Below are positions 28,479 through 38,244 of a stretch of DNA of 38,411 bases, piece by piece. The notes under the pieces are model-generated. The model was not told where the DNA came from. It did not search any database and saw only the letters and a program-made list of their open reading frames with translations. The position numbers and the translations under genes are program-made. Within the stretch, counting starts at the first letter, position 1, and every line of letters starts with the position of its first letter. Source of the stretch: Chara braunii. Lineage: Eukaryota; Streptophyta; Charophyceae; Charales; Characeae. The DNA is taken from contig BFEA01000417.1 of NCBI GenBank assembly GCA_003427395.1, forward strand, positions 1,330,563 to 1,368,973, read 5' to 3'.

Positions 28479-28768
28479 GTTGATGTGGCTCAGTGGTTAC
28501 AGCACCGGTTGGAAATGCACATTGTGGTATGAGGTTGCAGGTTCAAAACTCAATTGCAACCTTGCGCATGAACACCGGCAGAGCGTTAGATTGACGCACG
28601 GCTGGACATACACTCCCTTGGGCTGACGCATGGTACTATCACAGACACTGCCTGCGCACCACCCAAGGGTTGTTCATGGTGTTGTATGTTGGTTCTGGGT
28701 TTCGCATGGGTTGCTTGGGGGTGTTGGTCTTGGGTGTTCTGTTGATCTGCCCTTTAAAAAAAAAAAAA
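28479..28768 (+). mobile_element. tRNA-derived SINE, family A, copy 1 (full length)
   Basis: SINEs are transcribed by RNA polymerase III from an internal promoter. A-box TGGCTCAGTGG (28486-28496) and B-box GGTTCAAAACT (28540-28550) are correctly spaced. The body follows (GTTAGATTGACGCACGGCTG, CTGCCTGCGCACCACCC, GTTGTATGTTGGTTCTGGG), with an A13 tail at 28756-28768. Two minus-strand copies lie at 34993-35256 and 35525-35785. The head resembles a tRNA in its D-arm and T-arm parts, but the rest does not fold as a tRNA by eye, so it is a SINE and not a tRNA gene. No flanking target-site duplication was identified. Confidence 0.9.
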
Positions 28769-28769
28769 C

Positions 28770-28893
28770 GCTCCCCTACTGGTGTTAGTGGTGCTGATAA
28801 GAGCAGCCACCACTAGCACCTGGGGAGAGGCTCCGTCAATTGGCGGGAAAAAGCAGCACCTGCTGGAAAGCGGGTCCAGTGTCCCTTATACAG
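28770..28893 (-). repeat. Dispersed repeat X, copy 5 (long form)
   Basis: Reverse complement of copy 3 (27803-27935): GGTGCTGATAAGAGCAGCC, TAGCACCTGGGGAGAGGCTC, GCACCTGCTGGAAAGCGGG and CCAGTGTCCCTTATA. It directly follows the SINE's poly(A). Confidence 0.85.
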
Positions 28894-29384
28894 ATGCGAA
28901 ATGGAATACATCAGAAAAAATTATGGGTATTCCTGCCGGCATTGATTACCCTGGGATCCAGGGGATTGACCGAGCAGGCTGAGGGGAGGAAGGGGGAACC
29001 TTTTCACCCCACTCCGGCGCCAGATACATCTCTATACCCTAGTCCCTCCCTTCCCCTGAGCGCTAGCCGTGTTGTCTTTGGACAACTAGCTCTCTCTCTC
29101 TTTGCTGTCATAGACTGTTTCAAGAAGGGCGTGACCGCCAAGACCAATGCTTCTGCCATTCAACCTCCTGTCCCCACGGGAGTGGGCGTATCCTGTGAGT
29201 GTGGTTTTGTCCGGGGGGCACCGGACTGCCACCTCTTTTCTTTACGTGAAGTACTCAGTGAGGGAGACGGGGTGGGGCGGGAAGGGGTCCGGGAAGGCAG
29301 AAAGGGGCCACAAAGGGAAGGAAGGATCAATGTTCAGCCAGTCTTTAAACAGAAGTTTATAGTCCATCTTCCTTTCTATAGCTT
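28894..29384. other. No gene seen
   Basis: Contains a second copy of the GCATTGATTACCCTGGGATC module (about 28940). The rest is mixed sequence; a 185-codon plus frame overlaps repeat X and has no recognisable domain. Confidence 0.5.
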
Positions 29385-31105
29385 GATGATCGTCTAAGCT
29401 GTCCCCCTTCTCCACTCCATTCTACTTCTGCTATCCATCCTCCCCTTTCCCCTCCTAGCCAGTCCAGACAAAAGGAAGCGATTGCCTTCTTGATGTCTTT
29501 TTTCTCTTGGAATAGGTCCAGTTGTGGTTTCATTGCTTGCCATTTGCGTGTTATTTCCGTCTGAATCTGTTGTTTTATTTGTTCCATGATCTCTGCTGTG
29601 TCGACTTGGACTTTATCTAGTGCAAGAAGACACCGTTGCCACCGTACGGCCCACAACACCGTCCTCCTCCCCAACCTGAACATATTTTCTTCGAACGTGG
29701 AGATGTCTTCTGCTGGGTGCCAGTGGCCTGCCAGAATCGTTTGCCACGACCAGGGCCAGGGGACTGAGGCGCCATCCTCCTCCAGATGCGTTCCCAGCTC
29801 CTCCAGATGAACTGAGCGATAGGGCACTGCATGAATACGTGCTCAATGGTCTCAATTTAGAGCAGCGTTGGCACCATGGTAATAATTCCCCCCTCTGTTC
29901 CAAGAATGTACGGTCCACCAGCCAATCATTCGTAGGCAGGCATCGATGAACTATCTGCCATTGCAGGGAATTGATCTTAGCTGGTCGGGACTTCCTCTCC
30001 TAGAACCAGCGGATGGGTTTAAGAAGGTTGAGGTCCACGACTCCACGTTTAAGTGTCTGGCCCATCGGTCATTTATTTCATCCCTAAGGTGCCGTTTGGG
30101 CCGTAGCATCCTATAGGTGGATTTTACTGTCAAATTGTGCAGGTAAATCCATTTCGGGGTATGCCCTGTTTGCCTCTGTGGGAGTTTCCAACGTCTCAGT
30201 ATTTGGTACCATGCCAAGGGGATACTTTCAATTAGCTGATCTAGGTGACGCTCTATGTGGTGACAATATCTAAGTGTTGCCCTCAATTGTTCATACCCCT
30301 TCCAATTTTTGCTCTCACAGTCCCATATGTCCCCCACTTGAAGGATCCCCCGTTTTACCCAACCTTTCCATGGGGGGGCTGAGCTCAGCATTACGTGCCC
30401 TTGCGTGTCTGTGATCCATCTGTTCCCAAAGAGAGGCTGGCGGAAGACCTCCTGCCAACGGTCCGGGGGGGGTTTGTTTGGAAGGGAGTCTGCGCCAAGT
30501 TTTGAGCAGATCTGGCCAAAACTTGTCCTCCTGCCGTACCGCCTGCTCCCCTCCTTGTTGTTGGACCAACGACCTTCTCGATTGCCCCTGCGGGATCGCC
30601 CAGAATCTATCATCTATCCATCTCGGCGAGTGGGTCCCTGAGGGGGTGTTCGGGGCTAAGCGGGCCAAGTGTTCTAGAGCTAGGGTGGTCCAAGAGCACT
30701 GAGGTGCGAGAAGCAATTTTTTGATCCACTGAAGTCGCAGCGCTTGGCACTGGATGGCTGGGTCAATGATCCCTAGGCCACATCCTGCCTTTGGTTGGGT
30801 GACTGAGTCCCACGCGACCCGACTAATGGTGTGGGTGCATTCGCTGTCTCTTCGCCAAAGGAAGGCGGCGACCTTGGATTTTAGTTTTTTCAGTGCCCTT
30901 TTACTTAAGGGCCAGAGGAGGGGTTTGTACTAGAGGGCAGCAAAAAACACATTATTCAAAATCAGGGCCCGTCCAGAAATCGACGTGTGTTTGCCGCCAG
31001 GGCTTTCATAATGATCAAAAATAAGAAAGGGGCCATAGGGTCCCCTTGACGCACTGACCGCTCTAGTTGAATGGGGGGTGTTAGCGTCCCATTAATCTGT
31101 ATGCC
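29385..31105 (-). mobile_element. Third LINE remnant, minus strand, with internal deletion across the RT active site
   Basis: From high to low coordinates: an RT piece GIQINGTLTPPIQLERSVRQ then GDPMAPFLFLIIMKALAAN (about 31105-30990), an abrupt jump to GRALILNNVFFAAL (about 30985), KVAAFLWRRDSE and GLGIIDPA (30870-30760), QPLFGNRWITD (30430), LTVKSTYRM and RWARHLNVE (30130-30030), ETIEHVFMQCPIAQFIW (29860-29810; zf-RVT-like), and the end WLGGERGGWIAEVEWSG (about 29440). The deletion removes the FADD box and about 150 residues. The 5' end abuts poly-T/poly-A at 31106-31144. Multiple frames and stops. The end in WLGGERGGW gives a good estimate of the natural 3' end of ORF2 in this family. Confidence 0.88.
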
Positions 31106-31648
31106 CGTTTTTTTTTGTTTTTTTTTTTTTTTTTTGAAAAAAAAGGGCCCAGTGCCCAAGGCTGATATTCAAAAAGTATCATCGAGGTCGGGGACCTCAC
31201 AATCTACCCGGATGAGACAATGTCTGGGAGCCTTACCCAGTTTCACTTTTTATGAGACCCAAAGGGACCCGGAAACTACAGAAAAATGTGAAGACACAAT
31301 GAGAAAGATATCTGCCTCTTCAGCTTTAAAAAGCCGCCAGATTTAGTCTGACATACCAAGCAGCAACATAAAAAAACATCACTTTCTTACTGCTTAAAAT
31401 TACCACCCCTTACCACCCTCAAATTGATTACGGTATCTCCACCAGTGCTAGATGTGATGGGGGAAACGGATCTGCAAATTCCCTGGGGTCCCTGAGAGAG
31501 GCTCCTGGTCTCAATGAAAACTAGTTCTTGAAGCAGAGCTGGAAGTCCCTTTTAAAGGAAACTTCAGTCCCTTCTCCCCCTGGCCACGTCACTTCTCCCA
31601 GACTCCTCTCTCCTGCATCCCCCAGCCAGTCCAAGACAAATTCCTGAA
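31106..31648. other. T-run/A-run and spacer, no gene
   Basis: 31109-31144 is a long T-run with one G interruption, then GAAAAAAAA, probably a reversed poly(A) tail at the junction with the LINE remnant. The rest shows no recognisable gene or RNA. Confidence 0.6.
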
Positions 31649-33990
31649 TTAAAAGTTGAATATCCTTCTTTGTGATTTATATAATGTAGAGTTTAGCACT
31701 TCCCAATGAGCTATGAGTTCAGTTTGTATAAATTGAACAATATATTCAGAAATTTCAGATCCTTCTAATATTACATTTTCCCTTTCCAGTACACATCTTT
31801 TGTACCATAGGACCCATACCACTGCTTTCCTACCAATGTAAAAAAAGTTTGATTGAAAAGTCGTCAGTGTGATATTTTGTGGAACCCAGTGTCCTACAAG
31901 AATGACTTCCCAGTTCCAGGGCCACTCCAACCCAGTAAGTTCCCTCCAAACATAGTCCCATCTTCTCCATAGTAGAACCGAACCAGAGCATTGCATAAAG
32001 ATGTGTTCAATAGTTTCCCTACATTTCTTGCTAGGAAAATTTGAAACACATGATTTGCACCAAGGTAGGGCTAAACCCTTTTGTTCCAATGAAGAGTGGT
32101 CAATGATCCAGTGATTAGTAGGCAGACAACGATGCGCAATCTGCCATTGCAGCGATGAAAATTTAGTTGGGCGCTGTCTAATTTAAAAAATATATATATA
32201 TTTTTAATTGTGTTCATGTCTAGATTTAGATGTCTGGCCCATCTTTCCCAGAGGATTGCAGAAATATCCACTCTTGGTCTCATTAAACGATAGACCGCTT
32301 TTACCGACAGGGATTATAATGTTCTGGGTTGTCCTTTCTTGGTGGTTTGCCAGACCCGTTCTTCGGGGTCAATTGGAAGCTCCGGGATTGGTATTTCCGG
32401 ATGAAAAGCCCTCCATCCTTTGATTGAGGAGATGAAGAGGACCCTGATTCAATACATATGTGATAATGGAAACAGACAAACTGGATCTGATGGAGAGTGA
32501 ATCAAGAAAAAGTCTCTATTTGTTTTGCAAGTGCTCACTAAAGTTCCTTGCTGGGTCATACCTGTATGCCCGTGGTTGCGTTCTGGTGAAAGATTCTGAC
32601 CCATCTTCTGAAATGTGGTTTGAAATTCATCTTCTCCAAACATTTTTCAAGAAAAAGTCATTCTACGTGATCATAGGTCGTTTCAAAATCTATGAAGATG
32701 ATCGCGGCATTGTGTTGGGAATGCCTGACCAACTGTAGTACCTCATGTACCAGCATAATGTTTTCCTGTATGTTTCTATTCTGCATAAACCCAGTCTGGG
32801 AGGGGTGAATAATGTCTTCTAGCACTGAGATCATCCTATTGGCCAAGGCCTTGGCTAACATTTTGTAGACAACGGTGAGTAATGTGATAGGACGATAATT
32901 CTTGATGTCTAACTTGTCCATTTTTTTATACAATACGGATAGCACCCCCTGCCCTACCAACTCGCCCATCTCTGCGCCTTTCCACACTTCGTTATAATAT
33001 TCCATTAGGTCCACACTCGTGAAATCCCAGGAGGTTTCCCAAAATTATTTGGGGAGACTGTCCATTCCGGGCGTTTTTCCCTCTCCCATCTGCAAGAGTG
33101 CAGTTCAGATTTCCTATTTGGAGAGAGGGGGTTTCTAATTGGTCGCGTTGTATTTGAGAGAGTTTTTTCCCCATAGGGGCTAGAAAGTCATCTATCATTC
33201 TGTGACGTGTGCCGATGTCAATTATGTCAATGTGGGATGAGAACAAATCTTTGAAGAAATCTCGTGTAATCTTCATTCAACGGGCTGTAGTCAAGGCTGG
33301 TTTCCCCTCTGGTTCATCTGGATCGTAGAGGGCTTCGATCGTAGTGCACGTTACCTGTGTTTTGACTAAAATGAAAAAACGGGAGTCCATCATTCCTTCG
33401 GTCCTATGCTTTGTCAAACGTCCCCGTATTCTTGTCCTTTGCCATCTATATTGAGCATGTTGTGACAAATGTGTTTTGAGGTTCCTTATTTGGGATTGTA
33501 GTGAAGGGTCTCGTTGATCATGTGCATACAGATTCTCTTGTTGTTCTAGGTCACAAAGTTCTTGCATAATTTTGAATTCCTGATGAAAACGTTGTGCAAC
33601 TACACATTTGGAGAATTCCCCATATTTTTCAGTGATGAAAAACATGCCATTATTAAACCAGGTAATTTGGGAGTCGAGCTCCGACCTCCGCTCCTTCCAG
33701 TATTGTCAAGCATGAACTAGGTAGGCGCGGAAGGAGCGAAGCTTGAGTAGTGAGGTATTGAGTTTGTAAAAACCGAGGCCCTTATCTGACCGCCTGCGAA
33801 AGGTGAACACCGCTAAACACATTTTGTGGTCCAAGCCGAGGAAAGGGCTAAGGAGTAGGATCGCTGGTGCCGTTAAACCTCCGGCCAATTCTTCTGAGGA
33901 AATGTAGTGGACCTCTGGTTGGCATGTGAGACCAGCCCCTTGGCCTGTTCTCACAGGCCTGTGTTGTATTCGGGGTAGTCTAGTCCTGGC
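31649..33990 (-). mobile_element. Fourth LINE remnant, minus strand
   Basis: From high to low coordinates: end of the endonuclease (GLDHKMCLAVFTFRRRSDKG, about 33830), a basic linker (33645-33277), RT start NYRPITLLTVVYKMLAKALA and AAIIFIDFETTYDHVE (33014-32658), then loss of the rest of the RT. The chain resumes with PEIPIPELPID (about 32395), a VKAVYR..RWARHLNLD block (about 32290-32225), a decayed CLLITGSL segment, and ETIEHIFMQCSGSVLLWRRW (32010-31955) with C..C..H..C spacing of the zf-RVT type, then GHWVPQNITLTTFQSNFFYI. FADD and the QPLFGNRW block are missing. The last frame (32089-31649, 146 codons) is intact. Confidence 0.88.
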
Positions 33991-34063
33991 CGGTACGCCA
34001 TTTTGGCTATGGTATATGCTGCCAAATTCAAGCTTCGCTCACGGGCAGTCCGGTCCAGTCCAT

Positions 34064-34400
34064 GGTGTTGTAGAGGCCAGTCACTGAGTACACAGTGATC
34101 ACCTGGGGCAGTAGGCCGTGGGTGTCCTGGAATATGAGACCACCTCCCATCCCATCCTCACGTCAATACTCCTAGCGCACCCCCTATCCCACTATCCTAC
34201 CTCAGTGTGACCAGCACTCAGGACCATTACCCTACCAATGGGCAGGTAACTTGGACCGAACAGCAGTGATAGGCACCAGGGCTGATAGGTTGTCCAGCCC
34301 TGGTGGAAGGGGAATCGGACGAGCTTTGTCGAACGGGAACTTTGGATGCCAGGCCCAGACAATCTACTACAGGCCCCAAGAGACTCTGGGCCCTAGGTTC
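34064..34400 (+). repeat. Dispersed repeat Y, copy 2
   Basis: GTGTTGTAGAGGCCAGTCAC, GCGCACCCCCTATCCCACTA, ACTCAGGACCATTACCC and a hairpin CACCAGGGCTG/CAGCCCTGGTG (34274-34284 with 34295-34305) follow the order of 22650-22985. The stem differs from that copy by a paired change (C-C-G-G-G-G versus C-C-A-G-G-G, with the partner changed to match). It follows the endonuclease end of the fourth LINE. Confidence 0.7.
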
Positions 34401-34859
34401 CAGACAGGGTAGAACCCATTGAAGCAGTCTTACCGTCCTTCCCCTAGCTTACCCAAGGCCAGGCAGAACTCGGACTGGCGTGAGCGACTTATACCCCTAC
34501 CCTTACCCCAGGGTCTAAGCCTTATATATAGCCACTAGACAGTTCTACCCAAATATCAATAGGAACTCCGGTGGCCCATACCTGTCCCTACCGCAGATAC
34601 TAGACCCCACCCAGTGACTAGACCCCCCCAGTCTGATAGTTGTGTAGTTCGCAATGTATGTGTATACACCAAGGCTGTGTATGCTTCGTGTATCTATGTT
34701 TGAAGATGCACAGACAGCACTATATGTGGAAACTTGTGTATGTAGCCCGAAGGCCATGTATAATTCGCAAGCTATGTATATGCCCGAAGGCTGTGTGTGT
34801 TTTGTGAATCAATCCATCGAGATGTATAGGCAGCATTATGTGTGTATATCGAAGAGAGA
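34401..34859. other. No gene seen; loose repeats of a GTATATGC/CCGAAGGC phrase
   Basis: A TATATATAG sequence (about 34524) could be a TATA box but no transcript start or gene follows. 34650-34830 contains a repeated phrase (ACACCAAGGCTGTGTATGCT, AGCCCGAAGGCCATGTATAA, TGCCCGAAGGCTGTGTGTGT) and a paired phrase GATGCACAGACAGCACTATA / GATGTATAGGCAGCATTATG, indicating an old partial tandem duplication. Confidence 0.5.
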
Positions 34860-34960
34860 ACGGGGTAAGCTGGACAAGGACCCCCCCAAGATCCGAACCA
34901 AGCTCGAACCCGTGACCTTGAAACATGTAATCGTATGAGTCTACCATGTGAACGGCTAGT
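34860..34960 (-). mobile_element. tRNA-like SINE head, minus strand
   Basis: On the minus strand TAGCCGTTCACATGG (34944-34958, A-box-like) and GGTTCGAGCT (34901-34910, B-box) are spaced as in tRNAs, with GACTCATACGATTACATG between. Body and tail are not defined. Different head from SINE family A. Confidence 0.5.
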
Positions 34961-34992
34961 GGAAATAGCACAGATGTGTCATATGCCAGACC

Positions 34993-35256
34993 GGGGAGAT
35001 CAATAGAACACCCAAGACCAACACCACCAAGCAACCCATGTGAAACCCAGAACCAACATACAACACCATGAGCAACCCTTGGGTGGTGCGCAGGCAGTGT
35101 CTGTAATAGTAACATGCGTCAGCCCAAGGGAGTGTGTTCAGTCGTGCGTCAATCTAACGCCCCGCCGGTGTCCATGCACAAGGTTGCAATTGAGCTTGGA
35201 CCCGCAACTCATACCACAATGCGCATTTTTAACCGGTACTCTAACCACATCAACTG
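34993..35256 (-). mobile_element. tRNA-derived SINE, family A, copy 2
   Basis: Reverse-complement copy of 28479-28768: TGTTCTATTGATCTCCCC end, GTTGTATGTTGGTTCTGGG, CACTGCCTGCGCACCACC and B-box-like GGTCCAAGCTC (35192-35202). The head reads GATGTGGTTAGAGTACCGG: the CTCAGTGG part of the A-box is deleted, so its Pol III promoter is broken. It has no poly(A); similarity stops at GATCTCCCC. Confidence 0.85.
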
Positions 35257-35262
35257 GACACG

Positions 35263-35465
35263 GGTCCCCCTAATCTAATCTTGCCCCAAGAAACCTACCA
35301 ACACCGACCACAGTCTGTACTAAGTCTCACTCTCATCAACCGTTCCTGAGTCTATGGGCGGTGTGCAGGTCTCTTGATCCTGCCTCCCACTACGTAAGCG
35401 AGTTTTGAACACACGACCTCATCCATGCAATCTTCTATCGAACCTACTGAGCTACTGTGGAGACT
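35263..35465 (-). mobile_element. tRNA-derived SINE, family B
   Basis: A-box TAGCTCAGTAG (35444-35454) and B-box-like GTTCAAAACTC (35400-35410) on the minus strand, then a body (GTGGGAGGCAGGATCAAGAG) unlike family A but with a related end (GTGTTGGTAGGTTTCTTGGG). It lies head-to-tail immediately next to family A copy 2. No separate poly(A). Confidence 0.75.
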
Positions 35466-35524
35466 GAACGATTTGTACGCAATATCAGACTGGAAGGCAA
35501 ATGAACAATCATCCTCAAGTATGC

Positions 35525-35785
35525 AAGCCCGCAAAGAACCACTAGAACCAAGAGCGTCAGGCAAACATCCCAGAACCCAAACCCAACATACAACAACCAT
35601 GGACTTGCCCCTGGGTGGTGCGCAAGCAGTGTCTATAATAGCTTACCTGCGTCAACCCTGTCCAGTCGTGCGTATAACACCCTGCCGGTGTCCATGTGCA
35701 AGGCTATGGAGTTTTGAACCCGCAACCGCATACCACAATGCACATTTCCAACCGGTGCTCTAACCACTGAGCTACATCAACTCCC
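35525..35785 (-). mobile_element. tRNA-derived SINE, family A, copy 3
   Basis: A-box TAGCTCAGTGG (35764-35774) and B-box GGTTCAAAACTC (35709-35720) are intact on the minus strand. The body has TTGACGCAGG and CACTGCTTGCGCACCACCC, and the end is diverged (TATGTTGGGTTTGGGTTCTG). Of the three copies this has the best-preserved promoter boxes, but part of the body after the B-box is missing relative to copy 1. Confidence 0.85.
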
Positions 35786-36333
35786 TTAATGCTGGTGCCG
35801 TACCAGCAGCCCTGGCGCCAGCATAATCTCCAACAACCTCACAGTGTAGCACTTGGCCACGAGCAAGCACAAGGCATAATGTTCTCCACAGTGGCTGGGT
35901 CAACTCTATATAGCGTTGGCTCGCGTTGACCGTGACCAGCCTCCAGTCTCCTTTGGTCGACGACCCAGATGAATCGAGAACCAATGGCCTGGATGCAGCG
36001 CAGTTCCCAATTTCCATGTGTCCCGCTTGGGCTGGAATCTTCTGGATACCTGCAGACAACCATTGATGTGCATTTGATCGACGGTCGTGGCTAACCAGCG
36101 GGTTGACTTTGACTTTGGGCCTGGAATCCCGTGCTGGAGTCACGCTGGGGTACTGAACGCAGTTTTTGACTAAGACTTTGGTATCCATGACCCTAGGCAC
36201 AGTCTCAGACATTTCTCAGACTCGGGACGTGACTTTTGACCCCTATTTCTGGCCTTTGACCAAAAGTGACGACCCTTAGCCAGCGGCAATGCAGAGTTTG
36301 GGCAGGGTTACTACAAAAAAAAAAGAAGGAATG
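35786..36333. other. No gene seen
   Basis: Mixed sequence; TTGACTTTGACTTTGGG and TTTTTGACTAAGACTTTGG phrases recur (36100-36260), giving a loose TTTGAC pattern. A 146-codon minus frame (36212-35772) lacks any recognisable domain and overlaps the SINE head. Confidence 0.5.
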
Positions 36334-36985
36334 CAGGAGTGTGAGGCCTGGTAGAGAGATCTGGGAATGCTTTGGGGTGCGGCATTTCAAGGGACAACTA
36401 AGGGTTACTGCTGGGACGACGCTGGTCGGAGCTGGGGTGAGTCATGTTGCCCTGTAACCCGAGCGGGTGGGGGTGCGAGACCTGGAAGAGCTCGGTAGGG
36501 AGTAAGACAGTGTTGGAGATTTTTAGAAGGATTTGCTAGGGATTCCGAGGGTTTTTAGCATTTATAGGACCTTAGTGATGACAAAGCCGGCTTGAAGTCC
36601 CGGTATCTCAATTTTTTTTTTTCCTGTATGTGCTCTCAAAAAAGAGAACGATTTAGGATTCTGGGGACTTCTAGCAACTCGCTTTAGGCTGTTTGATACT
36701 GGTCTATTCATGGATCTGCGCTTGTTCGATGCTAGAGCGACGCTGGCCGGTGCTGGGGTGTTGCCCTGTAACCTGCTGACTGCAGGAGCGTGAGGCCTGG
36801 TAGAGAGATCTGGGGATGCTTTGGGGTGGGCATTCCACGGGACAACCAAGGGTTGCTGTTGGGACGACGCTGGCCGGAGCTGGAGAGAGTCGTGTTGCTC
36901 TGTAACCTAGCCGAGTGGGAGTGTGAGGCCTGGGAGAGCCCGGCAGGGAATAAGACAGTGTTGGACAGTTTTAGAGAGTTTTGTT
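36334..36985. repeat. Tandem duplication, two long units plus a fragment
   Basis: GTGAGGCCTGGTAGAGAGAT begins at about 36340 and 36791. Both units continue with GCTTTGGGGTG, GGACGACGCTGG, CTGTAACC, a GGGAGTGTGAGGCC-type block and ATAAGACAGTGTTGGA. Spacing is about 450 and identity roughly 85% by eye. A short extra GACGCTGGCCGGTGCTGGGG..CCCTGTAACC fragment sits between them (36731-36774). Diverged relatives are at 18461-18584 and 19652-19830. Confidence 0.85.
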
Positions 36986-37020
36986 TGGGAGTCTAGGGGT
37001 TCCGAACATTTGAAAAGAGG

Positions 37021-37220
37021 TCAGTAGTCATTCATAGTTTTTCAACCTCTTTTTAATTCTCTTGAATTTCTTCAATAGCTCTCAATAGTTCTCAATAGTT
37101 CTCAGATTGATTCTCAGCCGAAGCCGGGTAATGGCCCCGGTATCTTAAATGACTTGTGTAATCCTATATGGGACGCTGGGCCCAGTTCCCAGCACGTGCT
37201 GCTCCCCACGAATAGACTGG
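37021..37220 (+). repeat. Dispersed repeat X, copy 6, with upstream TCTCAATAGTTC repeat
   Basis: AATAGTTCTCAATAGTTCTC short tandem (about 37078-37102), then AGCCGGGTAATGGCCCCGG and GGGACGCTGGGCCCAGTTCC, CACGTGCTGCTCCCCACGA. This matches 19985-20160 plus 20678-20781 in content and order, so the two regions are paralogous. Confidence 0.8.
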
Positions 37221-37232
37221 AGCATTTGTCCC

Positions 37233-37302
<70 letters not shown>
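37233..37302 (+). repeat. A29 followed by G41 homopurine run
   Basis: 29 consecutive A (37233-37261) followed by 41 consecutive G (37262-37302). It directly follows repeat X, where copy 3 has its own A35 tail, so the A-run is probably that family's tail. The G-run has no such explanation and could be real or a base-calling or assembly artefact. Confidence 0.95.
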
Positions 37303-37303
<1 letters not shown>

Positions 37304-38240
37304 GCGCGAGTAAAGAACAAGAAAAGAAGAGTCCAAAACACAGAGGTACCCTTAATAACTAAAGAGGTTCTAGACATCTAAGCAGCCTACCGATAAAACT
37401 ATAAGACAGAGAAAATAAAGTGAGAGCTAATTCAGACGTCCTAAGAAAAAAAAAAGAAGAAAAAAAAAAACTTTATGGGCTTGCCAGTGATAAGTAACTG
37501 AACTGATGCCCCCCGGAAGAGAAGGGGTTGTGTCTTTGGGGGAGGGGGGGAAGAGACACAGCACACAAAAGTGCATCCTCCAGCGAAAGAGTGAAGGCTG
37601 GCTCTTACCACTAAAACCTGCAGCAGTGTTTGGACGATCGACTTAAACTTCTTAAATCTGTTGCTTTCTCTTTTCTAACCACAACATCAGTTGGAGGCAA
37701 GACACATTTTTGGAGGTGATATGAGCAGCCCCCCAAGGCGAGGCTCTTACCCAACCCTGATTGTGATGGCTCAAGTCATTTAGTGGGGGCCAGGTTGCTG
37801 CTTGTGACTCTTTGTGAGCCTCCAAAACTGTAACAGAATTTTCTTTTGACCGACTGACTTACTGACTTCTGAAGAGGCCTTTGTTGATTCGGTGCACGTT
37901 GAAAAACCATTCCTCGAGAAGAGAAGGAATTTGCTTATGTCATCGACACAGTCACTGGCATGTACGGTATGCTTGGATTTTGATTGTGTGGTACATATAA
38001 CCGCCTGAACTTTGTCGGCAGGTTGGATTTGAGATCCACCACAGGTGTGTGAAAATGTCAGAATCGGTGATCCTGCCTTCTTCTCACATTAGTGTTCATC
38101 CACTGCTGGTGAAAGGATTAACAAGCTGAGAAAAAGTGAGGTTTTGTCAAAGGTGGGGCCCACTGGACTTGCCTAACTACTGTTCTGTGGTGTGGCAATT
38201 ACACACGTTGCATTAATAGAGGTCTGAAAAATGGGGATGA
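37303..38240. other. No gene seen
   Basis: Mixed sequence with A-rich runs near 37445-37470 and a GTCTTTGGGGGAGGGGGGG stretch near 37530. No ORF with a recognisable domain, no RNA gene and no clear repeat homology within the window. Confidence 0.5.
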
Positions 38241-38244
38241 ACAA

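Noticed and set aside
28479-28555. Functional tRNA gene
   Set aside because: A and B boxes are present, but the flanks do not form an acceptor stem and the sequence continues as a SINE with a poly(A) tail and two further copies.
33578-33600. Second hammerhead-like string CCTGATGAAAACGTTG
   Set aside because: No helix II or separate GAAA element; it lies in LINE-derived sequence.
34520-34532. TATATATAG as a core promoter
   Set aside because: No gene or conserved start follows; AT steps like this are common here.
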